Counted from the first letter of the stretch, positions 1-10,513 are shown. The stretch: 64,000 bases of DNA from Axinella damicornis (GCA_963931865.1 OZ007517.1:8296676-8360675); one strand, 5' to 3'. Numbers and translations are program-made. The notes: generated from the letters alone by a model not told the origin.

Positions 1-280
1 CAGACAACTGAAAAAAGTGAATATGAGGGTGAAAAAATGTTTCTACGCTTCGTGCAGATTGGATTGGTGCTTCATACTTCTATGCACTGCCTTCACCAGT
101 GGCCGCAAAATACCTGGCACTGGTTCTGACCAGGGAGGTGGGTGGGCCAAGTCTGCACTCAGTCATAGAAACACCTTAATTGGTTGTCACTGGATGGTAG
201 TGAGTAAATGGATAAAGGTTACTCGTGTGTTCAATATGCTCCATGTCATCCTTCTGCCTGCTGGTCTCTCTATGCAACAG

Positions 281-613
281 GCTATGTTCCTTTGGAAAAC
301 CCAACAGTCCCCATTATGCAGCCAGAGAGCATCACAGTCTCATGGCCGGCTCCAGATGGTGAAGAGTTTGTGGATAACTATCTTGTGGAGTACACTGCAA
401 CCAGCCGAGTAGGGCAGATCGATGGTAGGAAGAGGAGACAAGCAGACACACTCTCCCGCAACATTACCATCCCAGGCACTCGGAGGTCTACCCAAGTGAT
501 GGGTGCAGATCTCCGACCTTTCTCGGATTACACATTCCGAGTGTTTGCTGACTTTGGGGATGGGTTAGTGGCCCAGATTGTGGCTCCCTTCACTGCAACG
601 TCCCAACAGGCAG
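281..613 (+). CDS. Gene A exon: FN3 domain with polybasic insert
   Basis: A phase 1-1 exon of 111 codons with acceptor ...caacag at 280 and donor GTAAGT at 614. The reading shows FN3 landmarks: an early Trp in ITVSWPAP, a Tyr pair in NYLVEYTA and YTFRVFA near the end. The C'-E region carries GRKRRQ, which matches the furin-type R-X-K/R-R pattern. The 280 bases before it are intron with nothing I recognise. Confidence 0.75.
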
Positions 614-3600
614 GTAAGTTGCAGCAGTATTATTATAGAGTGTCCGTGTAGTGGGTAGCTTGCATAACCTTCTACTTTCCTTACCCATCAGAAACTATGG
701 AATGCTGATCTAAACTATATAGCTACATGTACACATTAGATAATTTATTGGTCAAAGACGATAATCAACATAGCTCATGTATTATACGTCCAGGTTTATA
801 GTTCTCCTGTCCCATGGATTGGCCATTGATGTTTGCATGCTACATTAAAGCACTGCACATTCAACATTCACCATTCGCTATGGGGTACCTTCTATGTATA
901 AGATAGAGCCTCCCATTCAGACATTTACCAAATTATATGTAGGAGAATTGGACCTGATTAGTCTTGGACTGCACCCTCAACCAATTCATACTGCCCTCCA
1001 TTCCAGGGTGTTTAAGGTTAAAGCAATCATTTAACGGCTCTATCATATCATGTGTGGGTCTGTAGTGGGAGGTCAAGTCCTCTATGATTGCTACTGTTTG
1101 TGCATTGAATTCTTGATGGATTTTAATTGGTAGTACAAGAGCCTAGGAAGGATTATATGTACATAGAATAATATAACAAGGGATAGAGCAGCGGTTGGAC
1201 TTAATTACATCTCACAAGAAGAAAATTATCATTCATGCATAATTGTTTCATGAAAATTATGCATTGTCCATGTGTCTCCCATGTGCAGCTCCCTCTGAGC
1301 CTCAAGATCTACAAGTTGTCAATGTCTTCCACATCAGCCTCGGACTAACCTGGCACCCTCCTGCCAATCCAAATGGAATCATTGCCCAGTACACGGTTAG
1401 CTTTGTTGAGTGTTACAGCCAGAAACTTCATAACAGCTTGAATATAGTAGCTATGCATGTTATGTCTGCTATGTCTCCTTCCCATTTCCTTCCTTTTCTC
1501 CCTCCTACTTCCCCCCTCCCTCCCTCTCCCTCCCCCCTCCCTCCTCCACTCCCTTCCCCTCCCTCCCCCCTCCTTCCCTCCCATTCTCCTTTCTCTCTTT
1601 TTCATTCAATGCATAGGTATGCTATTCAACACTGTGTCCAGGTTCAAATGACCTGGTTGTGCTAGCTCAAGAGTACATGTCTGGGCGCACATACACACTG
1701 GATGGGTTGTCTCCCGGAACTACGTACAACATCCGCGTGACTGCTACCACAGGCGGTGGAGAGGGAAATGCAGCTATGATTACAAGTTCAACCATTATTG
1801 GAGGTTAGTATGATCATAGATAATAGAATATGCGAGTATTCTATTATCTATGGTATGATGGAGTTTGTTGAAATTTACTGATGTCAGTATTAATTTCAGT
1901 AAGTCAGTTAAACATTTTGTGTCAATACAAACTGCCGTATAGAAAAGGGTGTCATTCCTTGGGATTTTACCATGTGAAGCACCAAATGCAAGGATTGCTG
2001 GTGGGAAAACTGGCATTCAGAATACGTAGCACGAAGAATGGAGGTATCCACTTTGCGAACGGTTTGTTGTCCCCCATAACTTAAGTATGTACTGTATATA
2101 TAGCGGGAAATTTTGGTAGGTGCAAATTTTGCATAAATGCCTAAAATGCCTTTAGAAGAAACATTCATGTTTTAATTTTTGTATGTGCCTGTGCATTGCC
2201 ACGCCCATAGTTTTACATGTACGTAACATATCAATGATGTTGTTTTCGGTTGAGGCAATGCACAGTGAGAGGGTACCATGTCTTCAAGACTGACATCGTC
2301 ATGTGGCACACTTCTCACAGCCTCGTTATAATTGGTAGCTAAAGGATGTAGTTGGGTCCACTGGGATCTGGAAGGCCGTTCAAAGGCTGGAAATACTGTT
2401 ACAAATACCATTGCTTGCACACGTTAGATTGCCTGTTCAAAAGTTGACATTAAAGGTTCGTATCTCGAGGATTCATTCGAAATAATTATACAAAAATTTG
2501 CACCGTACGAAAATTTCCCACTATATATACAGTATATGGCAGCTTCCTCAGCATGCTATCCTGAGGCTATGGGCTACCAGTAAATTAAATATGTGCTTTC
2601 TGGTGCGTGTCTGTGTGTGTCTCTGCAGTGTACCCGCCTCAGATCATTGGGTTTCCAACAACTATCCAAGGCATCTACACCCTGAGCATCCAACTCCGGA
2701 CTACCTATGGTCCTATCAGGCTAGTTGTGAATCTGTAATACGTGATATCACACGAGTTGCAATGCTGCTGTGGCTGAATAGTCTTGGCCCCTCCCCCCTT
2801 TGAGAAGGGAGTCTGGTACCAAGACTAGAGGCTGTCCTGATGTTGTTGTGAGACCTCTGGCTTTTGTAATCGCCTGCATGGGTCCTCAGCATCACCTTTG
2901 TTGTACAAACAAGCAATGTGTCCCAGAAGACATAGAAGCTTCCTCCAGTTTGTACCTGCATAATGTTCTCCATAACCAACACCTTACATTAATGATACTA
3001 TACCCTTTTCATCTAATTTTGTGATTATGCTTACTGAAAATTGTTTATAGATGTCAACAAACATCATCCCTCTCTCTCCCCCTCCTGTCCTTCCTCCCTT
3101 TCTTGATCTCCTGCTCCCTCCCTCCCTCTCTCCCTCCCTCCCTCCCTCCCTCCCTCCCTCCCTCCCTCCCTTCCTCCCTCCCTCCCTCCCTCCCTCCCTC
3201 CCTCCTCCCTCCCCTCCCCTCCCTCCCTCCCTCCCTCCCTCCCTCCCATCCCTCCCTCCCTCCCTCCCTCCCCCCTCCCTCCTCCCTCCCTCCCTCCTAC
3301 CCTCCCTCCCTCTCTCCCTCCTTCTCCAATCATATACATGGACACACTCCCATACACCCACATGCACACACACATACACACACAACACACGCACACGTAC
3401 GCAAACACACAGTCATTACAAGGTAGTCGTCGTGTCTACTGGTAACAGAGGCATTGACACCAGGACTGAGGTCCCAGACAGTATGCTCCTCCCGGCCAGC
3501 CAGAACCAGACCTACTATTATGCTGCAGGTGCCAGCATTGTGGGAGACCTCCAGACCTTGTTCTCTGTCGGGAATGGTCAGATCTCCATACTGAATGGCA

Positions 3601-6074
3601 TGCTATTTGAGAATGTTCGTCTGAGTGCAGACCAGCCATATGTGTTCTTCACAAGAGCCTACTCCAGTCAGATAGTGAGTTACATATATGTGTGGGAAGA
3701 GGGAGTGAGAGCGAGGGAGAAAGGGAGGGAGGGAGGGAGGGACGGAGGGAGGGACGGAGGGAGGGACGGAGGGAGGAGGGAGGGAGGAGGGAGGGAGGCG
3801 GGAGGGAGGAGGGATTGAGGGAGGGAGGAGGGATTGAGGGAGGGAGGGAGGGAGGGAGGAGGGAAGGAGGGAAGGGGGGGAGGAGAGAGGGAGGGAGGGA
3901 GGGAGGGAGGAGGGAGGGAGGGGGGAGAAAGGATGTAGGGATGATCGATATTGTCGTAGTATCGGGATATTAAGAGCCCATCATAATTGTGTCGTGGTGG
4001 TTTTACGATTATCGTCATATTATTTTTGCATTACCTATTGACTGTAGCTGAAATTCCATAATTATAATAGCTGTATTACGGTTTCTATCTGATTATAATA
4101 GCTGTATTACGGTTTCTATCTGAATTTCTACTGAAATGCTTTGTTCAATAACTCCTGTGATTGTCGTGATGATCGTGATAGCTTAGGCAATGATGATGGT
4201 CTGCGAAAAGTATTGGTATCGTGCATCCCTAGAAGGATGGGGGGAGGTAGGGTAGAAGGGAAAGAGGGAGTAGGTAAAGAAACAAACAAGAAAGAGGGAT
4301 CGAGGTGGATGCGCAAATGGTGTTTGGTATATTGCATTCTGGTTTCATAGACTCTGTAGAGTCTACATGTAGGGATAGAGCGGGCACGCAATATTATTTA
4401 TGATAATCAAGGTATAGGGATGATGGCATAAAACAGTTCAGTATATAACCTCCTACATATCTTTCTCATTATACATGTATATAGAAAGGTATGTAAGATG
4501 GGGTTGTATACTGAACCATCACCCCTGCTTGTTTTCTTACTTTTGCTGTTCTGCTATCTCCATACAATTTTACACTGTATAATAATAGCATTATTCTCTC
4601 TGCAGCCCACCCTTTTCAATGACAGCCTGGTAACTCCAGTATACAGTAAGTGCAATGGTCATATTCCCAATTCCAATGTATTTGTCATGCTCCAATATAT
4701 GCATGTTGCTGGATACATACATAAATGTATCTAGTACAGGTACTTAAAGTAAATTCACGTTCAAGTTGTGGTAAAAATGTATAATATTATGCTGGTATAA
4801 TAGATACATGCAGAGTGTACTGCTGTCTTTATTCCACTATTGTGCATGAGAATAGCATGAAAAGCTTACTAGGAATATGCATGTGTATGCGCAGAGAAGG
4901 CCTCACACATGCAAGCATAATTAGTAGGCAAGTAGCTGAGCGAGCAAAGCGAGCTCAGCTACTTCCCCCTCGTTCGCCTACGTGAGTAATCCGGCGCCGA
5001 ACAGCTCTCTGTGCAGAGCTGCTGTTCCCCTATTGCGTCCGCTCCATGCTGCTACTCCCCGATTGCATCGATCTGCTTCAACTGCTGCTCCCCATTTGCG
5101 TCCACTTCAGCCGCTGCTCCCCGATTGCGTCCGTTTCTCATGCTCGCCGCTTGAGCTGCTGCTCCCTGATTTTACCGTGTCAACTTGGCCTCGTTCCCAG
5201 ACCCTCAGTAACTGGTAATTGCCACATATAATTAAGTATACGGTGCACGTATCCGCATGCAGGGTACCATAACCTTAAAGCTGGAAGAATGCAGGTTCCT
5301 TCAATCCATCAATAAATTTAGGCGAACTCCATTTCTCCATAGGATTTGTGACATCTACTCCTGAAAGGACTACAGCTCCTCCTGATACCACTACATCTGC
5401 AGGTCCTCCTGAAAGCAGCAGTGTTGGAGCTATTGCTGGCGCACTTGCAGCAGTGGGCAGTGTCACTATCATCTCCATCAGTATCGTTGTCATAGTTATT
5501 ACTGTAACAAGGAGTCGTCGAGCCCGGTTTGACTTGCATAAGGAAGAGAGGTAAGGAAATCTATTCTACCTGTCTGATCTACAGGCATTAAATGACTGGG
5601 TTGCATAGCACAATATTGCTTGCTGTCAATGACAATGCCTTGAGGAAATTTATATCACCAATCTGCTACAGTGAATGTTCTTCCAATCCAAAGTTTGTAA
5701 GATAGAAGCTAGCTGCATGTGTGATGATTGACTAGCCTCGTTCCCAGGCTCACTTTCGGTTCCATACTGCAAGCAACGAAAGTCTGGGTGGGGGCCTGGG
5801 ATTGGGGCTAATGATTGACCAATGTCTGGTAACTTTCAGCCACAGTGCAGCTGACATGTCTGGACGTGCCTCTGAGATCAAGTTTAAAGAGAACATCCAA
5901 ATGGCAGAATGTATGGCATATGGGAGTCTTGCTACACATCAAGCACGAGGAAGAGGGAATTACTCGGTTGGCCAAAGTCTTCCTGGTGCAGTGATCGAAG
6001 GACAACAGAGAGAGGAGGGTGAAAAAGATGCCTGTGAAGATAATGACGAAATTTATGAACCCATACCTAATTAG
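281..6074 (+). CDS. Gene A (3' part): FN3 receptor with RPTP-like membrane-proximal region, TM and short tail
   Basis: This is the 3' end of a type I membrane receptor; its 5' exons lie before the window. Exons that join in frame are 281-613, 1289-1395, 1617-1803, 2629-2723, 3423-3674, 4606-4645, 5343-5550 and 5840-6074 (stop TAG). In order they give one FN3 domain, a second FN3 split by a phase-0 intron, a region resembling the membrane-proximal ectodomain of receptor tyrosine phosphatases, a Thr/Pro stalk, one transmembrane helix and a cytoplasmic tail of about 80 residues. There is no phosphatase catalytic domain. The last two exons are essentially the same as those of gene B at 33124-33809. 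The likely role is cell-surface recognition or adhesion with signalling through tail tyrosines (inference). Exon joins were set by eye from splice signals and reading phase; the 2629-2723 donor is the weakest. Confidence 0.75.
1289..1395 (+). CDS. Gene A exon: first half of second FN3 domain
   Basis: The acceptor is ...atgtgcag at 1288. The reading PSEPQDLQVV...LTWHPPANPNG...AQYT is a typical FN3 start (A, B and C strands, with the Trp). The exon ends in phase 0 at a GTTAGC donor (1396), so the domain continues at 1617. The intron between holds a long CCCTCC pyrimidine tract. Confidence 0.7.
1504..1590 (+). repeat. CCCTCC pyrimidine tract in intron
   Basis: An almost pure C/T stretch on the + strand inside the intron that splits gene A's second FN3 domain. 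It resembles an extended polypyrimidine tract before the 1616 acceptor. Confidence 0.8.
1617..1803 (+). CDS. Gene A exon: second half of second FN3 domain
   Basis: The exon starts in phase 0 after ...gcatag and ends in phase 1 at GTTAGT (1804). It reads VCYSTLCPGSNDLVVL, then YTLDGLSPGTTYNIRVTATT, the E-F-G strands of an FN3 domain with the usual L-x-P-x-T-x-Y motif. Joined to 1289-1395 it makes one full FN3 domain with no frame break. Confidence 0.75.
1815..1852. repeat. Short perfect foldback (CATAGATAATA family)
   Basis: CATAGATAATAGAATA is followed after a short loop by its exact reverse complement. The same ends recur at 7055-7083 and 37384-37427, so this is a small dispersed foldback family. 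It lies just inside an intron of gene A. Confidence 0.75.
2629..2723 (+). CDS. Gene A exon: start of RPTP-like membrane-proximal region
   Basis: The acceptor ...ctctgcag is at 2628 and the exon begins in phase 1. The reading YPPQIIGF...YTLSIQ...YGPIRL runs into VVVVSTGN of the next exon, a pattern like the G-P-I-x-x-Y-x-V-V-V stretch of RPTP ectodomains. The inferred donor GTTGTG (2724) is a weak match to consensus. It was chosen because it gives phase 0 and a continuous homologous reading. Confidence 0.6.
3065..3330 (+). repeat. (CCCT)n microsatellite
   Basis: About 265 bases of CCCT/CCCTC units in the intron just before exon 3423-3674. Open frames across it encode only Pro/Ser/Leu repeats and are not genes. 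A CACACA-rich patch follows at about 3345-3410. Confidence 0.95.
3423..3674 (+). CDS. Gene A exon: RPTP-like membrane-proximal domain
   Basis: A phase 0-0 exon of 84 codons with donor GTGAGT at 3675. It reads VVVVSTGNRGIDTRTE, then YYAAGASIVGDLQTLFSVG, then YVFFTRAYSSQI. This follows the RPTP ectodomain pattern of Y-I/T-A-A/E, a F-x-V/L-G-D-like strand and Y-x-x-F-x-R-A-y (known family, recalled without alignment). It is flanked by a (CCCT)n tract upstream and a complementary (GGGA)n tract downstream. Confidence 0.7.
3709..3927 (+). repeat. (GGGA)n microsatellite
   Basis: About 220 bases of GGGA/GGGAGG units in the intron just after exon 3423-3674. The tract is the complement of the (CCCT)n tract on the other side of that exon. 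Confidence 0.95.
3936..4231. mobile_element. hAT-like miniature element
   Basis: The ends TAGGGATGATCGATA and TATCGTGCATCCCTA (the latter with small differences) are inverted repeats of the TAGGGxTGxxCGATA type common in hAT elements. The flanks are aaaggatg on the left (3928-3935) and gaaggatg on the right (4232-4239), an 8-bp near-duplication with one mismatch. The element has no coding capacity and contains a 31-bp tandem duplication. Confidence 0.65.
4061..4122 (+). repeat. 31-bp tandem duplication
   Basis: Two adjacent copies of a 31-bp unit starting attataatagctgtattacg, with no difference by eye. Confidence 0.9.
4360..4570. mobile_element. Degenerate hairpin miniature element (TGTAGGGAT family)
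   Basis: Imperfect arms around 4408-4465 and 4485-4565 are complementary to each other and resemble the arms at 13333-13607 and the sequence at 32620-32835. Shared words include gtagggat, acagttcagtata and ctacatat. The copy lies directly before the 40-nt exon at 4606. Confidence 0.5.
4606..4645 (+). CDS. Gene A exon: 40-nt linker exon
   Basis: A short exon between ...ctctctgcag (4605) and GTAAGT (4646), running from phase 0 to phase 1. It reads PTLFNDSLVTPVY. In RPTP ectodomains the equivalent place holds a short S-x-P-Y-S-D-P-like strand before the stalk, so the fit is good. Both splice signals are strong, but the exon is too short to prove by itself. Confidence 0.6.
5343..5550 (+). CDS. 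Gene A exon: Thr/Pro stalk and transmembrane helix
   Basis: The exon runs from phase 1 to phase 2, with acceptor ...ctccatag and donor GTAAGG. It begins with a Thr/Pro/Ser stalk (TSTPERTTAPPDTTTS), then about 27 apolar residues from VGAIAGALAAVG to VVIVITV, then the basic stop-transfer RSRRAR. From GSSVGAIAG onward it matches gene B 33135-33271, with one silent base change seen by eye. Confidence 0.85.
5733..5810. mobile_element. TAGCC...GGCTA miniature element with 9-bp target duplication
   Basis: Terminal inverted repeats TAGCCTCGTTCCCAGGC and GCCTGGGATTGGGGCTA enclose a short internal foldback. ATGATTGAC stands directly on both sides (5724-5732 and 5811-5819), a perfect 9-bp target-site duplication. 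A 9-bp duplication is typical of Mutator-like elements (established knowledge). The same insertion with the same duplication is in gene B at 33468-33545, so it predates the gene duplication. Confidence 0.85.
5840..6074 (+). CDS. Gene A last exon: tyrosine-containing cytoplasmic tail
   Basis: The last coding exon, phase 2 at the start, ends in TAG at 6072-6074. The tail has three tyrosines: AYGSL (YxxL type), NYSVG and the C-terminal IYEPIPN (YxxI). The last fits an SH2-docking or tyrosine-kinase site and the first an ITIM-like or endocytic YxxL; spacing between them is too long for a classical ITAM. The exon reads the same as gene B 33575-33809. About 250 bases after the stop are also shared with gene B and are probably 3' UTR; I saw no canonical AATAAA there. 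Confidence 0.85.
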
Positions 6075-6363
6075 ACAGTACATGACCAGTTTTGTAGCTA
6101 TGCACTGTACTTGTATTGTGAAACTTTTATATACCTTTGGAGTGTTCACAATTATTGTATAATTATACAGTACACTGTGTTTTAGGAATGGGTGTTGTTT
6201 TTATAGTCCAGAGGGTATAATTATACTGCCTAGCTGTCTGAGCCACCTTTATATGAGAACTTGCTTGGGAAGGACCCTCTGGATTCCTGTCAAAATGAAT
6301 GGAAGTACTCAACAGCCTGGGTATAAGTACTGGGTCTGGTGAACTGCATGCATCCGCGATCCG

Positions 6364-7803
6364 TCAATCTGTACTATAACTAGGAGAATGCATGGCATTG
6401 TGGGGCAAGCGTGAGCGAGTGCAATGCAATGCAGAACAAGTATTTTCATGCATGCACATGCTGTTAGTCAAATTTTTTAATGTCCCCTGCCAATGCAGCC
6501 GACCAGCTTGCAGCAGATGGAAAAGAACTCCTCGTGACAACTTCCTTTCGTGTAGTAGAAAGGCCACTGGAATGACCGGTGCTTCTTCAAAAAGGGTGTG
6601 TCAGAAAGTCAGGGTTGATGTGTAGAAATCCCCCGATTGAAAGGTGATATCATAAGATAGTAATTGGAGTGAGGGTGAGTCCACTAGTAACACTACTCGA
6701 TCGAGCTCTTCAAGTAGTGCTGTGTGAGCACAGACACATACTAGGTCAGGGTGTGTACGTATTGCCTGCACAAAATCAGGCATATCTGTTGCCAGTTCGT
6801 GGAGGTTATACAAAGAATCGTGACAAACATTGCCTCTCAAGCATCTTGTGTCTTACATTCTCTACCTGTTTCTTACTAGTGGAATGCAGGACATTGGAGG
6901 GCGAGCCTGAGCGAAGTGCATAGCTAATTATGTATGCGCATGCAGGGCATGATGCAAGGAGAAGTTGCATTCACATGATTGTCATCAGAATGTGACCGGG
7001 CAATGAGCACAGAAATTATGGCACTCTTGAAACATACACTCGTGCACATCACAGCATAGATAATAGAACTTCTATTATCTATGATCACAGCAACTGTGAG
7101 CAAGTCAGGTTAGCGTTAATAGCCTAGGCAGCAATGTAGCTAGGCTAACGGCGGTACGTGTAGGTCCACGCGCTGTCTCCGTCTTTGTCAGTGTCGCCGA
7201 GGAGGAAGAATGTTCATGATGCTCTAGCCAATGTCCACGAGTGGTCTCCGTCTTTGTTGTCGCCATCGTTCGTCGAACAGGTACTACGAGGTAGCTAGAC
7301 GGTTCGTCGATCGAGTTCGTTGAATTTCAATATTATTGTGACGTCAAGTGAAATTCGCTGATTTAAAATTTACGGTAATTGCAAGATCCACCAAACATAC
7401 ATACACACGCAGAGCGCAATGAAGTCACGCTAGTGTGAGGCTCGCTCAGGCTCGCCCCAATTACGAGCTGCAGAACAGAAGCGTGTGTTGGGAGTGGAAC
7501 TTGTGTGATGTGGCTCCTGTAAACCTTTGCTGTTGTGGTGTGCGTACATTCCTTTTCTAGGCTTCGAAGAACAGATGGGCATGTTCAAATGTGGCCTTGT
7601 GATGTGCTTTGCAGAGTTTCCATGGTGGAAGTTGACCGCAGCATTTCCTTTGAACTACTTGGGGTGAGCAGTTGTTCATGAAAGCAAAGGATGGCCCATT
7701 TGGTGTGCTTATCTGGAAATAGGATTTCTTCACTTTGGGATCTTTCTTTGGTAGTTGTCATACTCCCTGGGTGTCCACTGATACAGGTCGCAGCGCCAAT
7801 CAT
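6364..7803 (-). pseudogene. Degenerate MULE-like transposase remnant
   Basis: On the minus strand, 6840-6601 reads ATDMPDFVQAIRTHPDL then SPSLQLLSYDITFQSGDFY, and 6567-6364 reads VAFLLHERKLSRG before breaking. These resemble pieces of Mutator-like (MULE) transposase-type proteins: LLSYDTTFQLGDFY followed by a P-x-x-F-LLHERK strand. Frames are interrupted and no complete catalytic core is visible. Another conserved patch lies at 7803-7585. A paralogous copy is at 33954-34980. Family assignment is from memory of motifs. Confidence 0.45.
7055..7083. repeat. Short perfect foldback (CATAGATAATA family)
   Basis: CATAGATAATAGAA, one base, then its exact reverse complement: a 29-bp palindrome. Same family as 1815-1852 and 37384-37427. 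Confidence 0.8.
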
Positions 7804-7805
7804 CA

Positions 7806-8449
7806 GTAATGGTTAAAAGTGTATGAATTGGCTTGACAACAATCCTCTTTAGCTGTCAATAGAAGGTTCTCCACTAATGTAAGCAGTGAAAGATTAATAG
7901 AAATGTACAAATATCTAGTGCGCCCTCACCTCGAATATGCCGCCCCTGTGTGGGATCCCCACCTTCTCAAAGACATAAAATCTGTGGAGAACGTACAGAA
8001 ATATGGACTAAAGATGTGTTTAAAAAGGTGGGATCTAGGATACCAAGAGCTGCTCCATCTTGCTCAAATTCCTACACTTGAGAACAGGAGAATTTATTTA
8101 AAACTTTGTACTCTCTTTAAGATCATCCATGGTCTCTTCCCTTTCACACCCGATGTATTTATGCCACAACCCAGTAGACATAACTATAATCTTCCATTTT
8201 TGTATCAACCTTTTTCACACACTAACGCCTTCCAAGCATCATTAGTTCCAAGTCCTGTTTCCATATGGAATCACCTACCCCCCGATGCACTTACTGCACC
8301 TTCACCTCACACATTTAAGTTAAATATTGCACCTTTGTTCTTGTAGTTATAGTTAGTTAGTTAGGGTACATACCTGTATTAGCCTAGAAGGCTATTATGT
8401 ATCCTTTGCATTGGCATAAATTATTATAGGAAAAAAAAAAAAAAAAAAA
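7806..8449 (+). mobile_element. 5'-truncated LINE (non-LTR retrotransposon) with poly(A) tail
   Basis: An open frame from about 7840 to the stop at 8344-8346 reads NRRFSTNVSSERL, then YLVRPHLEYAAPVWDPHL, then LKLCTLFKIIHGL and a C-terminal SIWNHLPP. This is the C-terminal part of a non-LTR reverse transcriptase (CR1/L2/jockey-like; known motif LVRP-LEYA-VWDP). A short 3' UTR follows, then 19 A's at 8431-8449. The left edge is inferred because the flank matches gene B's flank (near 34980) up to about 7805 and then departs. The copy is 5'-truncated and lacks the catalytic core, so it is dead on arrival. Confidence 0.85.
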
Positions 8450-9050
8450 TAGTCGTTAACATTTTCATGAGGCTACAGTAGGCTTCTGTGAGTCTTACTA
8501 TCACAAGCAGAGGAACAAAACTGACTGCTTTATTTTTCTCCCTGCAGGTAATCTGCAAATGAAGATATGTACACATGATTGTACGGCAACAGAGTCTGAT
8601 CGGTGATTGGTCACTGCAGCAGTGTTTGCTTCCGTGACTCTGAGTCTTCCGAAGTAGATAAATTGGGAATGGAATGGTGTTACACATTATAAACTTTGCA
8701 AAGTTCCTCCTAACATTTCCCAAGCTAGTAGCTAGGTATATTAAAACTGGCACTGTATTCTATAGAACTGTACTATGCGTAATCTATAGGCTTTGCACAC
8801 AGCACAACAAAAAATGCGGGTAGCTAAGGGACGAGAAACAAATAGTGGCCTTCTATACTTTATGGATGATGCTGTCATACCCTGCCTTGTGTCATCATCG
8901 CTCTGATAGATGTATTACATTCAGCGTGGGTGTGGTTCGGGGGGGCTGGACTAGTTGACCGATATCAGAAAGTGCGCGACCTACTTATGCGCTCTTGTAC
9001 GGCTCTGCTCCTGGTGGGCGTGTCAAGTATTGACTGCCAGACCAATACCA
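8450..9050. other. Intergenic, nothing recognised
   Basis: I see no coding signal or RNA gene here. Short open frames lack recognisable protein features. This is flank between the LINE and the region paralogous to 37190-39920. Confidence 0.5.
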
Positions 9051-9534
9051 ACGTCGTAAACTAGTCTCGGAACCAGACCCTACTACAGTGAAGGCAGAGG
9101 GCGCCGAAAGTCGCTATAACGAGCGCAGTTCCCGAATGTGCACTATACTACTGAACTCACTGCATGCATGAGTTGCCAGGACTTATCAGTGGACATATAT
9201 ATTTGAAAAGGTGAGTTGATGTCTTGCTGTGCTCAGTACCAACATGCAGGTTTTTTCGTTCCCAGGGGCCCAAGCAACCCCATGCAGCGAGGATCACTTG
9301 CAGTATGATACCCCGGCGAGGATTGTTTGAGCCCGCTGTGTACAATTGTAGCTAAGGTTTCTGAGCTTGTTTTCTGCATGGGATAAACAATTTGTTGTGT
9401 ACAAGTTGCAGGCTAGCTATAGCTGTTGACAAGCCATTTGACCTCTCCCGTTCCTGACCGCTATATAGCTACCTGGCAATAGTCATGATTTCGATGGGTT
9501 GCTACTAAAACCCTGTCACTGCTAATCAATGAAA

Positions 9535-9563
9535 GGGGGGGGGGGGGGGGGGGGGGGGGGGGG
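9535..9563 (+). repeat. Poly(G) tract
   Basis: 29 consecutive G. Further G tracts in the paralogous context are at 10514-10542, 10568-10594 and 38230-38254. Confidence 0.95.
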
Positions 9564-10513
9564 TGCTCTTGTCAAGCGCATGTAGGTTATATTAGTGGAT
9601 CAGTGGATCAGGTGTTTAACTGAAATTGCCGGTTCGGACTTGTCAATTTTGACGCACAATTAGAGTGGCGCAAATTTAGAGGACTTATGGTAGCCCCGTC
9701 TCCAGGCCCTCGCCCACAGTACACAAAAGCGGGGAGAGTCTGGTATGTTTTCTCACATGAGCATGACGTAATCGACAAATAGCAAAAGTTTGCGTATACG
9801 TCATGCACATGGAGGAAAGATACCAGGCCCTCCGCGTTCTTTCATGCAACCGAAAGCGGCACGAGGGCCTGGGAACAAGGCTAGTGTTTAACAGCTGACT
9901 TCTGATTTGTACGTACGTATAACCAAAAGATACGTCACACATTTCAATTTCAGCATGGTCTCCTCTAGCTTTTGTTATTCCTTTTGCATGTTTTCCAACT
10001 CTATCTAGTCCATTCCACTAGAATAGCACCATTTCATGTGGGAATGCATTGACAAGTAGGGGCCCATTGTTGGCCTCCTTATAGTCAAGTTGAAGTTGAG
10101 TAAACCTAGCTGTTGTATAGTAGACCTAGGCAGAATGAAAACCTTTGACACGGCCTTAAGACTAGCTCTGTTATAGCGTGTAGCTTTCTATCAAAATTCC
10201 CAGGCCCTAACTGGAGAGACCCGGTTTTATGTCTTGTTTCCAAACCCCCATCTCAGTGAGGAAGGGCCGGAGTGTAACACATTGGGTAGTCAGGCACTAA
10301 ACAAAGTGGCAAATTGTGTAAGTGGTTACAGCTTCTAAATTGTCCGTCATGTGGAGATACAAGCAAATGAGTGCATAATATTCGCAGCATGCAGTAGGTT
10401 TTGAAGTGTTTGGTCACATGACCACTGTGGTTTGGGATGCACAGTGTGTACAACGAAGAATGGGAATGAAATTCAGGGTGAATGTGGGGGTAGCCAGGCT
10501 CTCTCCTCTAAAT

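Noticed and set aside
2984..4018. Long open frames over the CCCT/GGGA tracts on both strands
   Set aside because: They are translations of microsatellites (Pro/Ser/Leu or Gly/Arg/Glu repeats) in introns, open only because the repeat unit lacks stops.
5551..6500. A phosphatase or kinase domain downstream of the TM in gene A or B
   Set aside because: I looked for PTP signature (HCSAG-type) and kinase motifs in the window and saw none; the tail reaches a stop after about 80 residues in both genes.
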